From Elusimicrobia bacterium GWA2_61_42 (GTDB taxonomy: Bacteria > Elusimicrobiota > Elusimicrobia > Elusimicrobiales > UBA9959), in assembly GCA_001799615.1 (NCBI GenBank), contig MGTU01000004.1, positions 62,001 through 126,000 on the forward strand: 64,000 nucleotides of DNA, written 5' to 3'. Under the pieces are notes generated by a model that worked only from the letters and a program-made list of their open reading frames with translations, was not told where the DNA came from and made no database searches. The translations under genes were made by a program, and so were the position numbers. Below, piece after piece: positions 8,512 through 17,133 of the stretch (within the stretch, counting starts at the first letter, position 1; the number at the start of each line of letters is the position of its first letter).

Positions 8512-9915
8512 ATGAGAAAATTAACCATGCTGGCGGCCGCGGCCGCGCTGCTGGCTTCGGCCGCGGCGGTCAAAGCCGCGGACAAGAACCTGGATTTTGA
8601 CGGCAGGACGGGGCTCCTGGACGGCCTGGGCTTTACCCAGGCGCCCGCGGTTTCGGCCCCGCAGGCGGACAAGGCGGCCGCCGCCGCCAAGACCGCCAAA
8701 AAGAAATGGACGGTGCTGGTCTTCGTGAACGGCAAGAACGACCTGGAATCCGCCGGCCTGCTCAACCTGAACATGATGGAGATGGTCGGGTCCAACAAGG
8801 ACCTGAACATCCTGGCCGAGTTCGGCCGCATGAACGGCCAGCAGCGGGACACGGACGCCGACGGCAACTGGACGGGCTCGCGCCGCATCTACGTAAAAAA
8901 AGACGCCGACATGGAGAAGATCAGTTCCCCCGTGGTGCTGACCACCGAGAAAGTGGACATGGGCGACTATAAGCGCGCGGTGGATTTCGTGCTGTGGGCC
9001 AAGAAGAACTACCCGGCCGAGAAATACCTGCTGATCCTGTGGGACCACGGCACGGGCTGGATGGACCCCCGCCAGGAGCCGAAAAAAACCTCGGAGAAGG
9101 GCATCTCTTTCGACGACGAAACCGGCAACTATATCCGCACCCGGGAGATCGGCTCCATCGTGAAGGAGGCCGGCGGGGTGGACGTGCTGGCTTTTGACGC
9201 CTGCCTGATGCAGATGGGCGAAGTGCTCAGCGAAATAAAAGGCAGCGCCTCGGTGATGGTGGGCTCGGAAGAGACCATCCCCGGCGTGGGCTACCCTTAC
9301 CATGTTTTCCTGGGGGCCATGGCCAGGGAGCCGGGCATGAGCGCCGAGAAGCTGGGGAGCATCATGGTGGAAGCCTACAAGATGTTCTACCAGTCCGACG
9401 TCAAGCGCGGCGCCCAGCTCTCCGCCGTGCGCGTGGCCAAAGCGTCCGAGTTCGAAACGCGCGTGAAGGCCCTGACCGCCGCCATCAAAGGGGTTAACGA
9501 CGCGGCCGCGCTGAAGGCCGCCAGGGCCGGCGTGATGCGCTTCGACATCGTGGGCGCCGAGAGCGACCCGCGCAAGCAGATCTCCTTCTACGGGGACCTG
9601 TACAATTACCTGGAGCTGCTGGAAGGCGCGATGACGGCCAAAGGGGCCGCGGCCGAGGACCTCCGGGCCAAGTCGGCCGGGCTGCGCGCCTTTATCGCCA
9701 GGGACCTGGTGATCCACAACAACTACTTCGACAGGGACCGGGCCGGCCGCGATTTCAAGGATACGCACGGCATTTCGGTGTACCTGCCCCCCGTGATAGA
9801 CCAGATAGAACAGGCCAAGCTGGAGGGGATCTTCGAAGGCAAATACCAGGACTTCGCGTTCTCCAGGGCCACGGGCTGGCACGACTTCGTGACCTACCTG
9901 TACGGCGTGAAATAA
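8512..9915 (+). CDS. Clostripain-type cysteine protease (peptidase C11), secreted
   Basis: ATG 8512 follows a GGAGG SD and a consensus promoter. The 467-aa protein has a signal peptide (about 1-22), a short Ala-rich pro-region, then a caspase-fold C11 domain. The catalytic His is in LWDHGTGW (H179) and the catalytic Cys in FDACLMQMGEV (C231). Clostripains cut after basic residues and are often self-activated; the specificity here is unknown. Only the signal peptide suggests its location (periplasm or outside). It is a single-gene unit closed by a strong terminator. Confidence 0.88.
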   Translation: MRKLTMLAAAAALLASAAAVKAADKNLDFDGRTGLLDGLGFTQAPAVSAPQADKAAAAAKTAKKKWTVLVFVNGKNDLESAGLLNLNMMEMVGSNKDLNILAEFGRMNGQQRDTDADGNWTGSRRIYVKKDADMEKISSPVVLTTEKVDMGDYKRAVDFVLWAKKNYPAEKYLLILWDHGTGWMDPRQEPKKTSEKGISFDDETGNYIRTREIGSIVKEAGGVDVLAFDACLMQMGEVLSEIKGSASVMVGSEETIPGVGYPYHVFLGAMAREPGMSAEKLGSIMVEAYKMFYQSDVKRGAQLSAVRVAKASEFETRVKALTAAIKGVNDAAALKAARAGVMRFDIVGAESDPRKQISFYGDLYNYLELLEGAMTAKGAAAEDLRAKSAGLRAFIARDLVIHNNYFDRDRAGRDFKDTHGISVYLPPVIDQIEQAKLEGIFEGKYQDFAFSRATGWHDFVTYLYGVK

Positions 9916-9928
9916 ACGCGCCGCGCGG

Positions 9929-9961
9929 AGGCCCCCCGGCGCAGCGGGGGGGCCTTTTTTT
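9929..9961 (+). terminator. Terminator after the C11 protease
   Basis: The stem GGCCCCCCG / CGGGGGGGCC is followed by TTTTTTT. Confidence 0.85.
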
Positions 9962-9984
9962 GTCCCCGGCCCGCCGCATTATTG

Positions 9985-9990
9985 TAGAAT
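9985..9990 (+). promoter_or_regulatory. TAGAAT box of a likely leaderless promoter
   Basis: TAGAAT lies 7 nt before ATG 9998 and there is no SD. The same arrangement recurs at other genes in the window. Confidence 0.4.
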
Positions 9991-9997
9991 TTCAAGC

Positions 9998-11026
9998 ATG
10001 GAGCGGATCCTTCTCGTGAATTTCGCGGAGTGCCCGGAAAACCTGCATTTCGAGCGGGCTTTCGTGCGCGCCCTGGAACGGCGCCGCGGCCTGGCGCTGG
10101 ACGTGCTGCACGACTTCGACTACCATTACGATTTTATAGGCGTTCCGGTCCCCCCGGGCGGGCGGCGGCTCCGCTACGTCGGGCTGGAGGCGCTTAAAAG
10201 AACCTGCGGCCGCTATCACAAGATCGTGCTGCTGGATTTTCCCAAGCGGGCCCGCTGCGCGCCGGGCTTCCTCTGGCTGGCGCGGCAGGCCCCGGCGGCC
10301 GAAAAGCTCTTCATCGCCAACCACCTGATCCCGATGCCGGGGCATAACTTCACGGCCGACCTGGTGCGCCGCTACGCCGCGCTGGACGGAACGCGCGCGG
10401 GCTACATGCTGGAGTTCGACGACCGCGGCCTCTGGGGGGAGATGGGGCTGGCCGGAAAAAGGCTGCTGCGGCGCGGCTACGCCTCCGACTGCGTTTATTA
10501 CCGGCCTTCGGGGGCGGCGGCCGGAGGTTACGCTTTTTCCGCGGGCTCGGCCGGGCGCGACTACGCGGCGCTGGCCGCCGGCGCCAGGCGCGCGGGCTTC
10601 GGGCTTAAGATCTTCAGCGACTCGAAGCCGGGCCCGCTGCCGCGCGGCGCGGAGTTCCTCCCGCTGGCGAAGAATCTGCACAACCTGAAAGCCGCGGCGG
10701 AAGGCGCGCGCGCGGTGGTCATCCCGCTCAACGACAAGCACGTCAACGAGGCGGCCGGCAATTCCATCGCTTTTCTTTCCATGGCCCTGGGCCGCCCGGT
10801 GCTGACCCGGCGCACCCCGTATATGGAGCGCTTCATAAAGGACGGGGCCAACGGTTTCTTCTACGATACTTTGACCCCCGGGGCCATAGCCGGCGGCCTG
10901 AAGCGCATAGCCGCGCTGAGCCCGGCCCGCCTGGAAAAACTGGGCGCCGCCGCCCGCCGCACCGTCCTGGCCAAAGCCAGCCTGGACCGCTTCTGTTCCG
11001 CCTTTCTCCGCCGCTTCGCCGCCTGA
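9998..11026 (+). CDS. GT-B glycosyltransferase-like protein
   Basis: The 342-aa product lacks membrane segments. Its C-terminal half carries the look of a family 4 type glycosyltransferase: NEAAGNSIAFLSMALGRPVLTRR followed by ERFIKDGANGFFY, where a nucleotide-sugar site and the GANG(F/Y) loop are expected. The N-terminal half is a divergent Rossmann-like acceptor domain. The donor and acceptor are unknown. It stands alone, closely followed by guaA, and starts without an SD. A role in surface glycan assembly is inference. Confidence 0.6.
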   Translation: MERILLVNFAECPENLHFERAFVRALERRRGLALDVLHDFDYHYDFIGVPVPPGGRRLRYVGLEALKRTCGRYHKIVLLDFPKRARCAPGFLWLARQAPAAEKLFIANHLIPMPGHNFTADLVRRYAALDGTRAGYMLEFDDRGLWGEMGLAGKRLLRRGYASDCVYYRPSGAAAGGYAFSAGSAGRDYAALAAGARRAGFGLKIFSDSKPGPLPRGAEFLPLAKNLHNLKAAAEGARAVVIPLNDKHVNEAAGNSIAFLSMALGRPVLTRRTPYMERFIKDGANGFFYDTLTPGAIAGGLKRIAALSPARLEKLGAAARRTVLAKASLDRFCSAFLRRFAA

Positions 11027-11123
11027 AGGTTTGGCCGCCGCTTTCCGCGCGAAGCCCGCCAAGTGCGAAGACGGGTTAATTTGTTAGAATTTGACAGCCT
11101 GACCGCCGGGCAAAGAACGCTTT

Positions 11124-12656
11124 ATGGATCAAATACTTATTCTGGATTTCGGCAGCCAGTACACGCAGCTGATAGCGCGCAGGCTGAGAAGCCTGCGGGT
11201 CTATTGCGAGATCCTGCCCTTTAACGCCGCGGCTGAAGATATCCTTTCCCGCTCGCCGCGCGGCATCATCCTTTCAGGCGGCCCGTCCAGCGTTTATGAC
11301 AAGGCCGCCCCCAGGCCCGACCCCGCCATTTTCAACCTGGGTCTGCCCGTGCTGGGCGTCTGCTACGGCATGCAGCTGCTGGCCCGCGAGTACGGCGGCA
11401 AGGTCGCCAAAGCTGCCGCGCGCGAATACGGTCTGGGCGAACTTAGGATCGTTAAAAGCTCCCGCCTGTTCAAAGGCGTGACCGGGAACTTCAGGGTATG
11501 GATGAGCCACGGCGACGAGGTAAAGCGGGTCCCGCCCGGTTTCAGCGTGACGGCGCGCGCGGCCGGTTCCGGCGTCTCCGCCATGGAGAACCCGGCCCTC
11601 AACCTCTACGCGCTGCAGTTTCATCCCGAGGTGCACCACACCGAACACGGCGCGAAAATGCTGGAGAACTTCGCGCGCGGCGTCTGCGGCTATAAAGAGC
11701 GCTGGACCCCGGCCTCCTTCCTCGCCGGCAGCGTCGCCGAAATTAAAAAGCGGGCCGGCGGCAAGGCCGTCATCTGCGGGTTGTCCGGCGGCGTGGATTC
11801 TTCGGTGGCGGCCGTGCTGGCCCACCGGGCCATAGGCGATAAGCTCAACTGCATCTTCGTGGACACCGGGCTGCTGCGCCACGGCGACCGCGAGCGCATG
11901 ACGGAAGTTTTTAAGAAGAAATTCGGCTACAAGCTCAAGATCGTGGACGCCTCCGCCTTGTTCCTGGGCCGGCTGAAAGGCGTCACTTCCCCGGAAAAGA
12001 AGCGCAAGATCATCGGTCATACTTTCATAGAGGTCTTCGACAGGGAGGCCAAAAAGATAAAGGGCGCCGCTTATTTGCTGCAGGGCACGCTTTATCCCGA
12101 CGTTATAGAGTCCGTTTCCGTAAAAGGCCCCTCCGCCGTTATCAAGAGCCATCACAACGTGGGCGGCCTGCCCGCCAGGATGAAGCTGGGCCTGATAGAG
12201 CCGCTCCGGTATTTCTTCAAGGACGAGGTGCGGGAGCTCGGCCGCGGCCTGAAGATCCCCGAAGCGGTGCTGATGCTCCACCCTTTCCCCGGCCCCGGCC
12301 TGGCCATACGCGTGCTGGGCGAGGTTACCCCCGACAGGCTGAAGATCCTGCGCGAGGCGGACCGCGTGATGCGGGAAGAGATCCTGGCGGCCGGCTGGTA
12401 TCCGAAGATCTGGCAGGCTTTCTGCGTGCTGCTGCCGGTGCGGTCCGTGGGCGTGATGGGCGACGAACGCTCCTACGAATACACCATAGCCCTGCGCTGC
12501 GTGAGTTCCGTGGACGGCATGACGGCGGACTGGTCCAGGCTGCCGCACGCCCTGCTGCAAAGCCTTTCCTCGCGCATAGTCAGCGAAGTGCGCGGCGTGA
12601 ACCGCGTGGTTTACGATATTACCTCCAAGCCCCCGGCCACCATAGAATGGGAATAA
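11124..12656 (+). CDS. guaA: GMP synthase (glutamine-hydrolysing)
   Basis: The enzyme converts XMP to GMP using glutamine and ATP. The 510-aa length is normal. The class I glutamine amidotransferase domain has nucleophile C80 (GVCYGMQ) and the H167/E169 pair (FHPEVHH). The ATP pyrophosphatase P-loop is SGGVDS (221-226), and the dimerisation domain ends in the usual KPPATIEWE. It acts directly after IMP dehydrogenase, encoded by guaB two genes downstream. Confidence 0.97.
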   Translation: MDQILILDFGSQYTQLIARRLRSLRVYCEILPFNAAAEDILSRSPRGIILSGGPSSVYDKAAPRPDPAIFNLGLPVLGVCYGMQLLAREYGGKVAKAAAREYGLGELRIVKSSRLFKGVTGNFRVWMSHGDEVKRVPPGFSVTARAAGSGVSAMENPALNLYALQFHPEVHHTEHGAKMLENFARGVCGYKERWTPASFLAGSVAEIKKRAGGKAVICGLSGGVDSSVAAVLAHRAIGDKLNCIFVDTGLLRHGDRERMTEVFKKKFGYKLKIVDASALFLGRLKGVTSPEKKRKIIGHTFIEVFDREAKKIKGAAYLLQGTLYPDVIESVSVKGPSAVIKSHHNVGGLPARMKLGLIEPLRYFFKDEVRELGRGLKIPEAVLMLHPFPGPGLAIRVLGEVTPDRLKILREADRVMREEILAAGWYPKIWQAFCVLLPVRSVGVMGDERSYEYTIALRCVSSVDGMTADWSRLPHALLQSLSSRIVSEVRGVNRVVYDITSKPPATIEWE

Positions 12657-12719
12657 GCCGGCGGCGGCGGTTTTCGCGCGCGGCCGTACAGACCCCGAGT
12701 TGAACACAAGGCGGCTTAA

Positions 12720-14549
12720 ATGAGAACCATACTCCTTTGTCTCTGTTTTTCCTGCGCCTGGGGCCTTCGTCCCCTCGCCGCGGAGGAGAGCCTGCTGATA
12801 AAAACCCTCAAGGGCGCCTCCGGCATGATCTATTCCTCCGCGGTCTCCGCCGACGGCCGGTACGTGGCCGCGGGCGGCGTGGACAAAACCATCAATGTCT
12901 GGCGCCTGGAAGACAGCTCGCTGCTGAAGTCGCTTAAAGGCCACAAGAGCTTCATAAATTCCGTGGCCTTCTCGCCGGACGGCGGCCTGCTCGCCTCCGC
13001 CGGCGAAGACGGCGTGGTGAAGCTCTGGAACCTGGCGGACGGCTCCTGCGTCAGCACCCTGCAGGGGCACCGGGAGTCCGCCACGGCCGTGGCGTTCTTC
13101 CCGGACGGCAGGCGCTTCGCGTCGGCGGGCGGCGACGGCACCGTCAAGATCTGGGACGTTAAAGCCCGGACGCCGCGCAGGACCCTTAAGACGCGCGCCG
13201 GCTACGCCTACGCGGTCGCCGTGTCCTCGGACGGCAAGCGCATCGCCTCGGGCAACGCCAATACCACCGTCACGCTTTGGAACGCCGAAAGCGGCGCTTT
13301 CGAGATCGCTTTCGAGGGGCACCGGGACGCGGTCAACTCGGTGGCTTTCTCGGCGGCGGGCAATTACCTCGCCTCCGGCAGCGAGGACGGCTCGGTCAAG
13401 ATCTGGCGCATCAGCGACGGCCTGTGCGTGAAGACCTTCGAGGGCCAGCGCCGGCCCGTGCTCTCCGTCTCCTATTCGCCGGACGGCCAGTACGTTTTTT
13501 CCGGGGGCAAGGACAGGGCGGTTAGCGCCTGGCCGGTCTCGGACGGAGGGCAGCCAAGGACTTTCCTGGGGCACAGCGGCCCGGTCAAGTCGGTGTCCTT
13601 CACTGCCGACGGCAAATACCTGCTGTCCGGCAGCCAGGACAGGACCATCAAGCTGTGGCTGACGCCGTGGGAAGCGGACAGGCGGGACGCGGAGATAAAG
13701 AAAGCGGCGGACCTGGAAGCCGAGAAGAACAAGAACTACGACACCCACTATGCGGCCGGGCTTAACCTGCTGGCTTCTTCCGATATCGAGAACCTGAAAG
13801 GCGCGATAACGGAATTTACGCTGGCGCTGACCTATAAACAGGAGAAAGCCGGCGAGGCGAAGCTCAAGGAGGCGGTGGAGGCCCTGCGCCTGGCGGAAGA
13901 ACGGAAAAAAAACCGGCTGATCCTGAGCCTGGCGGGCGCGGCGGCGGCGCTGCTGGCCATGGCGGGTTTCGTGATCGTTACCAAGGTCAGATATAAGATC
14001 AAGCTCAGGAAGACCCTGCCGGGCGAAATAAAGGTGGAGACGCTTTCCGGCAACTACGAGAACGCTTTGAGCCGGTACGAGCAGTATAAGGCGGCGGGCG
14101 GAAAACCGCAGGCCCTGCCGCGGGAGGAGATGCTGGAACTTTACCGCGGCCTGCACACCCTTGACGCCCTGTGCAAGGAAGACCTGCCCTGCGGCTACCT
14201 GCTGTTCTACGCGGCCGCCATAGCTAAAGAAGGCAATTATAAACTCGCCTTGAGCATGCTGCGCTCCGGGAAACTGGCGGACGATTTCAAGGAGGCCGGC
14301 GAATACGACGCCTTCGCGGACGTCTATGAGAAAACCGACAGGCCCGAAAGCTTGCTGGCGGTAAAACTAAGTCCGGCCGCCTATTCGGGTTTGGCGGAAG
14401 CGTTCTTCAGGCTCGGGGACTACGAGGCCTGTGAAAAAGTCTGCGCCCTGAAGAAACAGTTCCACCCGGGGAAGCTGACCCCGAGGGACGCGGAGCTGCC
14501 GGCCGCCTGCCAAAAGGCCGCGGCCGGTAAAAAAACGCCTGCGGCGTAG
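12720..14549 (+). CDS. Membrane-anchored WD40 beta-propeller protein with helical C-terminal domain
   Basis: The 609-aa protein has an N-terminal signal (about 1-21), then seven WD40 repeats (about 25-325) with repeated GHxxxVxSVAFSPDG and SGSxDxTIKLW motifs, which should close one propeller. A helical, charged segment follows, with one transmembrane helix at about 399-421 and a C-terminal helical-repeat region of about 190 residues resembling degenerate TPRs (NYENALSRYEQYKAAGG, NYKLALSMLRSG). With a cleaved signal the propeller would be periplasmic and the TPR-like part cytosolic. It lies between guaA and guaB, but no functional link is evident. Confidence 0.8.
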   Translation: MRTILLCLCFSCAWGLRPLAAEESLLIKTLKGASGMIYSSAVSADGRYVAAGGVDKTINVWRLEDSSLLKSLKGHKSFINSVAFSPDGGLLASAGEDGVVKLWNLADGSCVSTLQGHRESATAVAFFPDGRRFASAGGDGTVKIWDVKARTPRRTLKTRAGYAYAVAVSSDGKRIASGNANTTVTLWNAESGAFEIAFEGHRDAVNSVAFSAAGNYLASGSEDGSVKIWRISDGLCVKTFEGQRRPVLSVSYSPDGQYVFSGGKDRAVSAWPVSDGGQPRTFLGHSGPVKSVSFTADGKYLLSGSQDRTIKLWLTPWEADRRDAEIKKAADLEAEKNKNYDTHYAAGLNLLASSDIENLKGAITEFTLALTYKQEKAGEAKLKEAVEALRLAEERKKNRLILSLAGAAAALLAMAGFVIVTKVRYKIKLRKTLPGEIKVETLSGNYENALSRYEQYKAAGGKPQALPREEMLELYRGLHTLDALCKEDLPCGYLLFYAAAIAKEGNYKLALSMLRSGKLADDFKEAGEYDAFADVYEKTDRPESLLAVKLSPAAYSGLAEAFFRLGDYEACEKVCALKKQFHPGKLTPRDAELPAACQKAAAGKKTPAA

Positions 14550-14579
14550 TTTAAGCTTGAGCGGAGAGGTGCCAATTTT

Positions 14580-15713
14580 ATGCTTCAGGATAATATCGTT
14601 CTAGGGCTTACTTTCGACGACGTGCTGCTGCTCCCGGCCAGGTCTGCGGTGCTGCCGGGGCAGACCGGCATACAAACCCGGCTGACCGCCGGGATAACCC
14701 TCAACATTCCGCTGCTCTCCGCCGCCATGGATACCGTAACGGGCTCCGCCCTGGCCATAGCCATGGCGCGCGAAGGCGGCCTGGGAATAATACACCGCGC
14801 CATGCCCGCCTCCCGGCAGGCGCAGGAGGTGGCCGCGGTTAAAAAGGCCGGCGCTAAAAAATACCCCGGCGCCTGCGTGGACAAAGCCGGGCGCCTGCGG
14901 GCGGGCGCGGCCATAGGCGCCGGCGACGCCGCGGTTGAACGCGCGGGGGAACTGGTGGCCGCCGGGGCCGACGTTATAGCTTTGGACACCGCGCACGGCC
15001 ATTCCGAGTCCGTCCTTAAGACGCTTAAAGCCGTGAAGAAAAAATTCAAAGTGGAAGTGATCGCCGGCAACGTGGCCACTTACGAGGGCGCGCTGGACCT
15101 GATAAAGGCCGGCGCCGACGCCATAAAGGTGGGCATAGGGCCCGGTTCTATCTGCACCACCCGCATAATTTCCGGGGTAGGGGTGCCGCAGCTGACCGCC
15201 ATAAAAGAGTGCTGCCGCGCGGCCGCCGGGAAGAATATCCCGGTGATAGCCGACGGCGGGATAAAGTTTTCCGGCGACATCACCAAGGCCATAGCCGCCG
15301 GGGCCGGCTGCGTAATGCTGGGCACCCTGCTGGCCGGCACCAGCGAGGCGCCGGGCAGCGTTATCGTCTGGCAGGGCCGTAAATATAAGGCTTACCGCGG
15401 CATGGGTTCGGTCGGCGCGATGGAGGCCGGTTCCAAGGACCGCTACGGGCAGCAGGGCGTGGAAAAGCAAAAGCTCGTGCCCGAGGGTATAGAGGGGCGG
15501 GTGCCGTACAAAGGGCCCCTGGCCGGTATCCTCCACCAGCTCACCGGGGGGCTGCGCGCCGGCCTGGGCTACTGCGGCTGCAGGGACCTGGAAGAACTCA
15601 GGCAAAAGGCCAGGTTTATCCGCATCTCTAACGCGGGCCTGCGGGAAAGCCACGTACACGACGTAAAGATCTCCAAAGAAACCTCTAATTATTCCGGCCG
15701 CGGGGGGGAATAA
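14580..15713 (+). CDS. guaB: IMP dehydrogenase lacking the CBS domain
   Basis: This enzyme oxidises IMP to XMP with NAD+. The 377-aa product keeps the catalytic barrel: TFDDVLLLP near the start, the active-site loop GPGSICTTR with C192, the phosphate site [10 protein letters not shown], and the flap RGMGSVGAM. Canonical enzymes are about 485 aa and carry a Bateman (two-CBS) insertion before the catalytic Cys. Here the chain passes from GLGIIHRAM to the barrel with only a short linker, so allosteric nucleotide binding by CBS domains is absent. An SD-like GGAGAGG precedes ATG 14580. Confidence 0.93.
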   Translation: MLQDNIVLGLTFDDVLLLPARSAVLPGQTGIQTRLTAGITLNIPLLSAAMDTVTGSALAIAMAREGGLGIIHRAMPASRQAQEVAAVKKAGAKKYPGACVDKAGRLRAGAAIGAGDAAVERAGELVAAGADVIALDTAHGHSESVLKTLKAVKKKFKVEVIAGNVATYEGALDLIKAGADAIKVGIGPGSICTTRIISGVGVPQLTAIKECCRAAAGKNIPVIADGGIKFSGDITKAIAAGAGCVMLGTLLAGTSEAPGSVIVWQGRKYKAYRGMGSVGAMEAGSKDRYGQQGVEKQKLVPEGIEGRVPYKGPLAGILHQLTGGLRAGLGYCGCRDLEELRQKARFIRISNAGLRESHVHDVKISKETSNYSGRGGE

Positions 15714-15714
15714 A

Positions 15715-16046
15715 ACGGGGCGGGCCTGATGGCCCGCCCTCTGTCGGTCTCAACCACACCGCCACCGCACCGCATTGCCCCTCGCCACCGCTACGCGGAT
15801 GAGACCTTGTCCGCTACTATAATGTAGCTCCAAAAAACAGAAATTTCAAGGGCCTTTCGGGCCTTTATTTCGGCTTTGCCGCGGGCGGCCCTTACGCTTT
15901 TTTTGCCTTGCGGGGCAAAAAAAGGGGCAGGTCTCAATGGCCTGCCCTTACCGGGGTCCCGCATTCCAAGTTGCTTATACTTGGGTGGGGCCCGTACAAT
16001 ACTATACCCCCTGAAAGCGCGGATTTCAAGGGCCTTTCGGCCCTAT
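15715..16046. repeat. Duplicated hairpin-rich intergenic unit (two degenerate copies)
   Basis: This 330-bp gene-free stretch holds two related units. Unit 1 (about 15715-15866) starts with the hairpin GGGCGGGCC-TGAT-GGCCCGCCC; unit 2 (about 15924-16046) starts with GGGCAGGTCTCAATGGCCTGCCC. Each continues with CCGCATT, then ACTATA, and ends in ATTTCAAGGGCCTTTCGG. Between them is a perfect 11-bp hairpin (15897-15907 with 15914-15924). The first hairpin may terminate guaB. No ORF here looks real. Confidence 0.55.
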
Positions 16047-16495
16047 TTTTCCTCGTCGAAACGGTTCATCAGCAGGGAGTTGTAATAAGTGTCCTTGCCT
16101 ACCTGTTTTACTTTATTGAAGAAACCGCAGGCCCGCACTTTGGCGCCTTTGCCGAAGGCCGGCAGGCGCAGCGAGATGATGTTTATGAAATCGTAACTGC
16201 CGTCCGGCGCCGTTTCCTGCAGGCTGAAGATGGTGTAAGGCCGCACCAGCCTGTTGTCCTCCACCCGCAGGTCCAGCACCTCGCCCCTGACGCAGACCGA
16301 CCGGGCCTCGTACTTGTCCGGGTCCCGGTTCAGTTCCATGACGGAGACCGGGGTATTGGACCGCCGGGAAGAGGGCAGCCTGCAAAGGCCGAGCACGAAG
16401 CCGAGCAGGCACAGCCCGGCCAGCACCCCGGCGCAGCGCCCCCAGAAGTGACCGAAAAACCAGGCCAGGAGATCGCGTTTGTTCTCGCTTATCAT
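16043..16495 (-). CDS. Membrane-anchored protein of unknown function, paralogue 2
   Basis: The 150-aa product has one N-terminal membrane helix (about 20-38) and then a compact domain of about 100 residues. The domain carries SVMELNRDPDKYEARSVCVRG, PYTIFSLQET, DGSYDFINIIS and KQVGKDTYYN. The same landmarks, in the same order, occur in the protein encoded directly upstream, so the two arose by tandem duplication. The VCVRGEVLDL segment resembles the first strands of an OB fold, but I do not recognise the family. Its ATG directly follows the stop of the upstream gene (TAAATG). Confidence 0.75.
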   Translation of the reverse strand: MISENKRDLLAWFFGHFWGRCAGVLAGLCLLGFVLGLCRLPSSRRSNTPVSVMELNRDPDKYEARSVCVRGEVLDLRVEDNRLVRPYTIFSLQETAPDGSYDFINIISLRLPAFGKGAKVRACGFFNKVKQVGKDTYYNSLLMNRFDEEK

Positions 16496-16999
16496 TTAAA
16501 AAGCCCTGCTCTTGCGCGGCCCGTAGACCGGGCCTTCTATCTTGCCGCTGCGCTCGGCCTTGAAACCGTTCAGAAAGATCACGTTGTGGTAGGTGTCCTT
16601 GCCCACCTGCTTCATGGCGCTGAAAACCCCGCAGGCCGTCACCAGCCCGGCGCCCGGCGCCTCGCGCTCGTCGAAGGAAATAATGTTGACGAAATCGTAG
16701 TCCCCGGCGGCCCTGGTCTCTTTAAGGCTGAAAAGCGCGTAGGGCAGTTCCTCCGGTTCCGCGCCGCTGTCTTTCAGGTTCAGCAGGGTCCCGCGCACGC
16801 AGATGCCGCGGGCGTTGTACCTGGCCGGGGCGGCGTTGAGCTCGAAAACGGAGACCAGGCTGTTGTTGGGGACGTGGGCTTTGCTGAAGCAGCCGAAGGC
16901 GTAGCCAGCGGCCACCGCGGAGAGGGAGGCGAGCAGCATCGGGGCCCTGAATTCCTTCAGGACCCAGAAGACGAGCCTCTTGGTATTATAGTCGAGCAT
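16496..16999 (-). CDS. Membrane-anchored protein of unknown function, paralogue 1
   Basis: The 167-aa product has one N-terminal hydrophobic helix (about 20-38) and a domain with SVFELNAAPARYNARGICVRG, PYALFSLKET, AGDYDFVNIIS and KQVGKDTYHN. These match the downstream paralogue closely, which supports both as real genes. The conserved Cys in CVRG and in ACG may form a disulphide. The domain probably faces the periplasm. The pair is convergent with guaB and is followed by hairpin-rich sequence. Confidence 0.75.
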   Translation of the reverse strand: MLDYNTKRLVFWVLKEFRAPMLLASLSAVAAGYAFGCFSKAHVPNNSLVSVFELNAAPARYNARGICVRGTLLNLKDSGAEPEELPYALFSLKETRAAGDYDFVNIISFDEREAPGAGLVTACGVFSAMKQVGKDTYHNVIFLNGFKAERSGKIEGPVYGPRKSRAF

Positions 17000-17133
17000 G
17001 CGCCCCCCCGTATCGCTACGGAGCCCTTTCCCCTTTAAACACGTTGTCTAAAACTGCCAACCCCTTTAAGTAAACCAATATACCAAATTTAAACGCGTTT
17101 TTACGCCGATTGCCCAAAGTCACATTGCGGCGG

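Noticed and set aside
11274-14156. A 960-codon minus-strand ORF
   Set aside because: It is antisense to guaA and the WD40 gene, both well supported. Long shadow frames are expected in GC-rich coding DNA, and no domain is visible in it.
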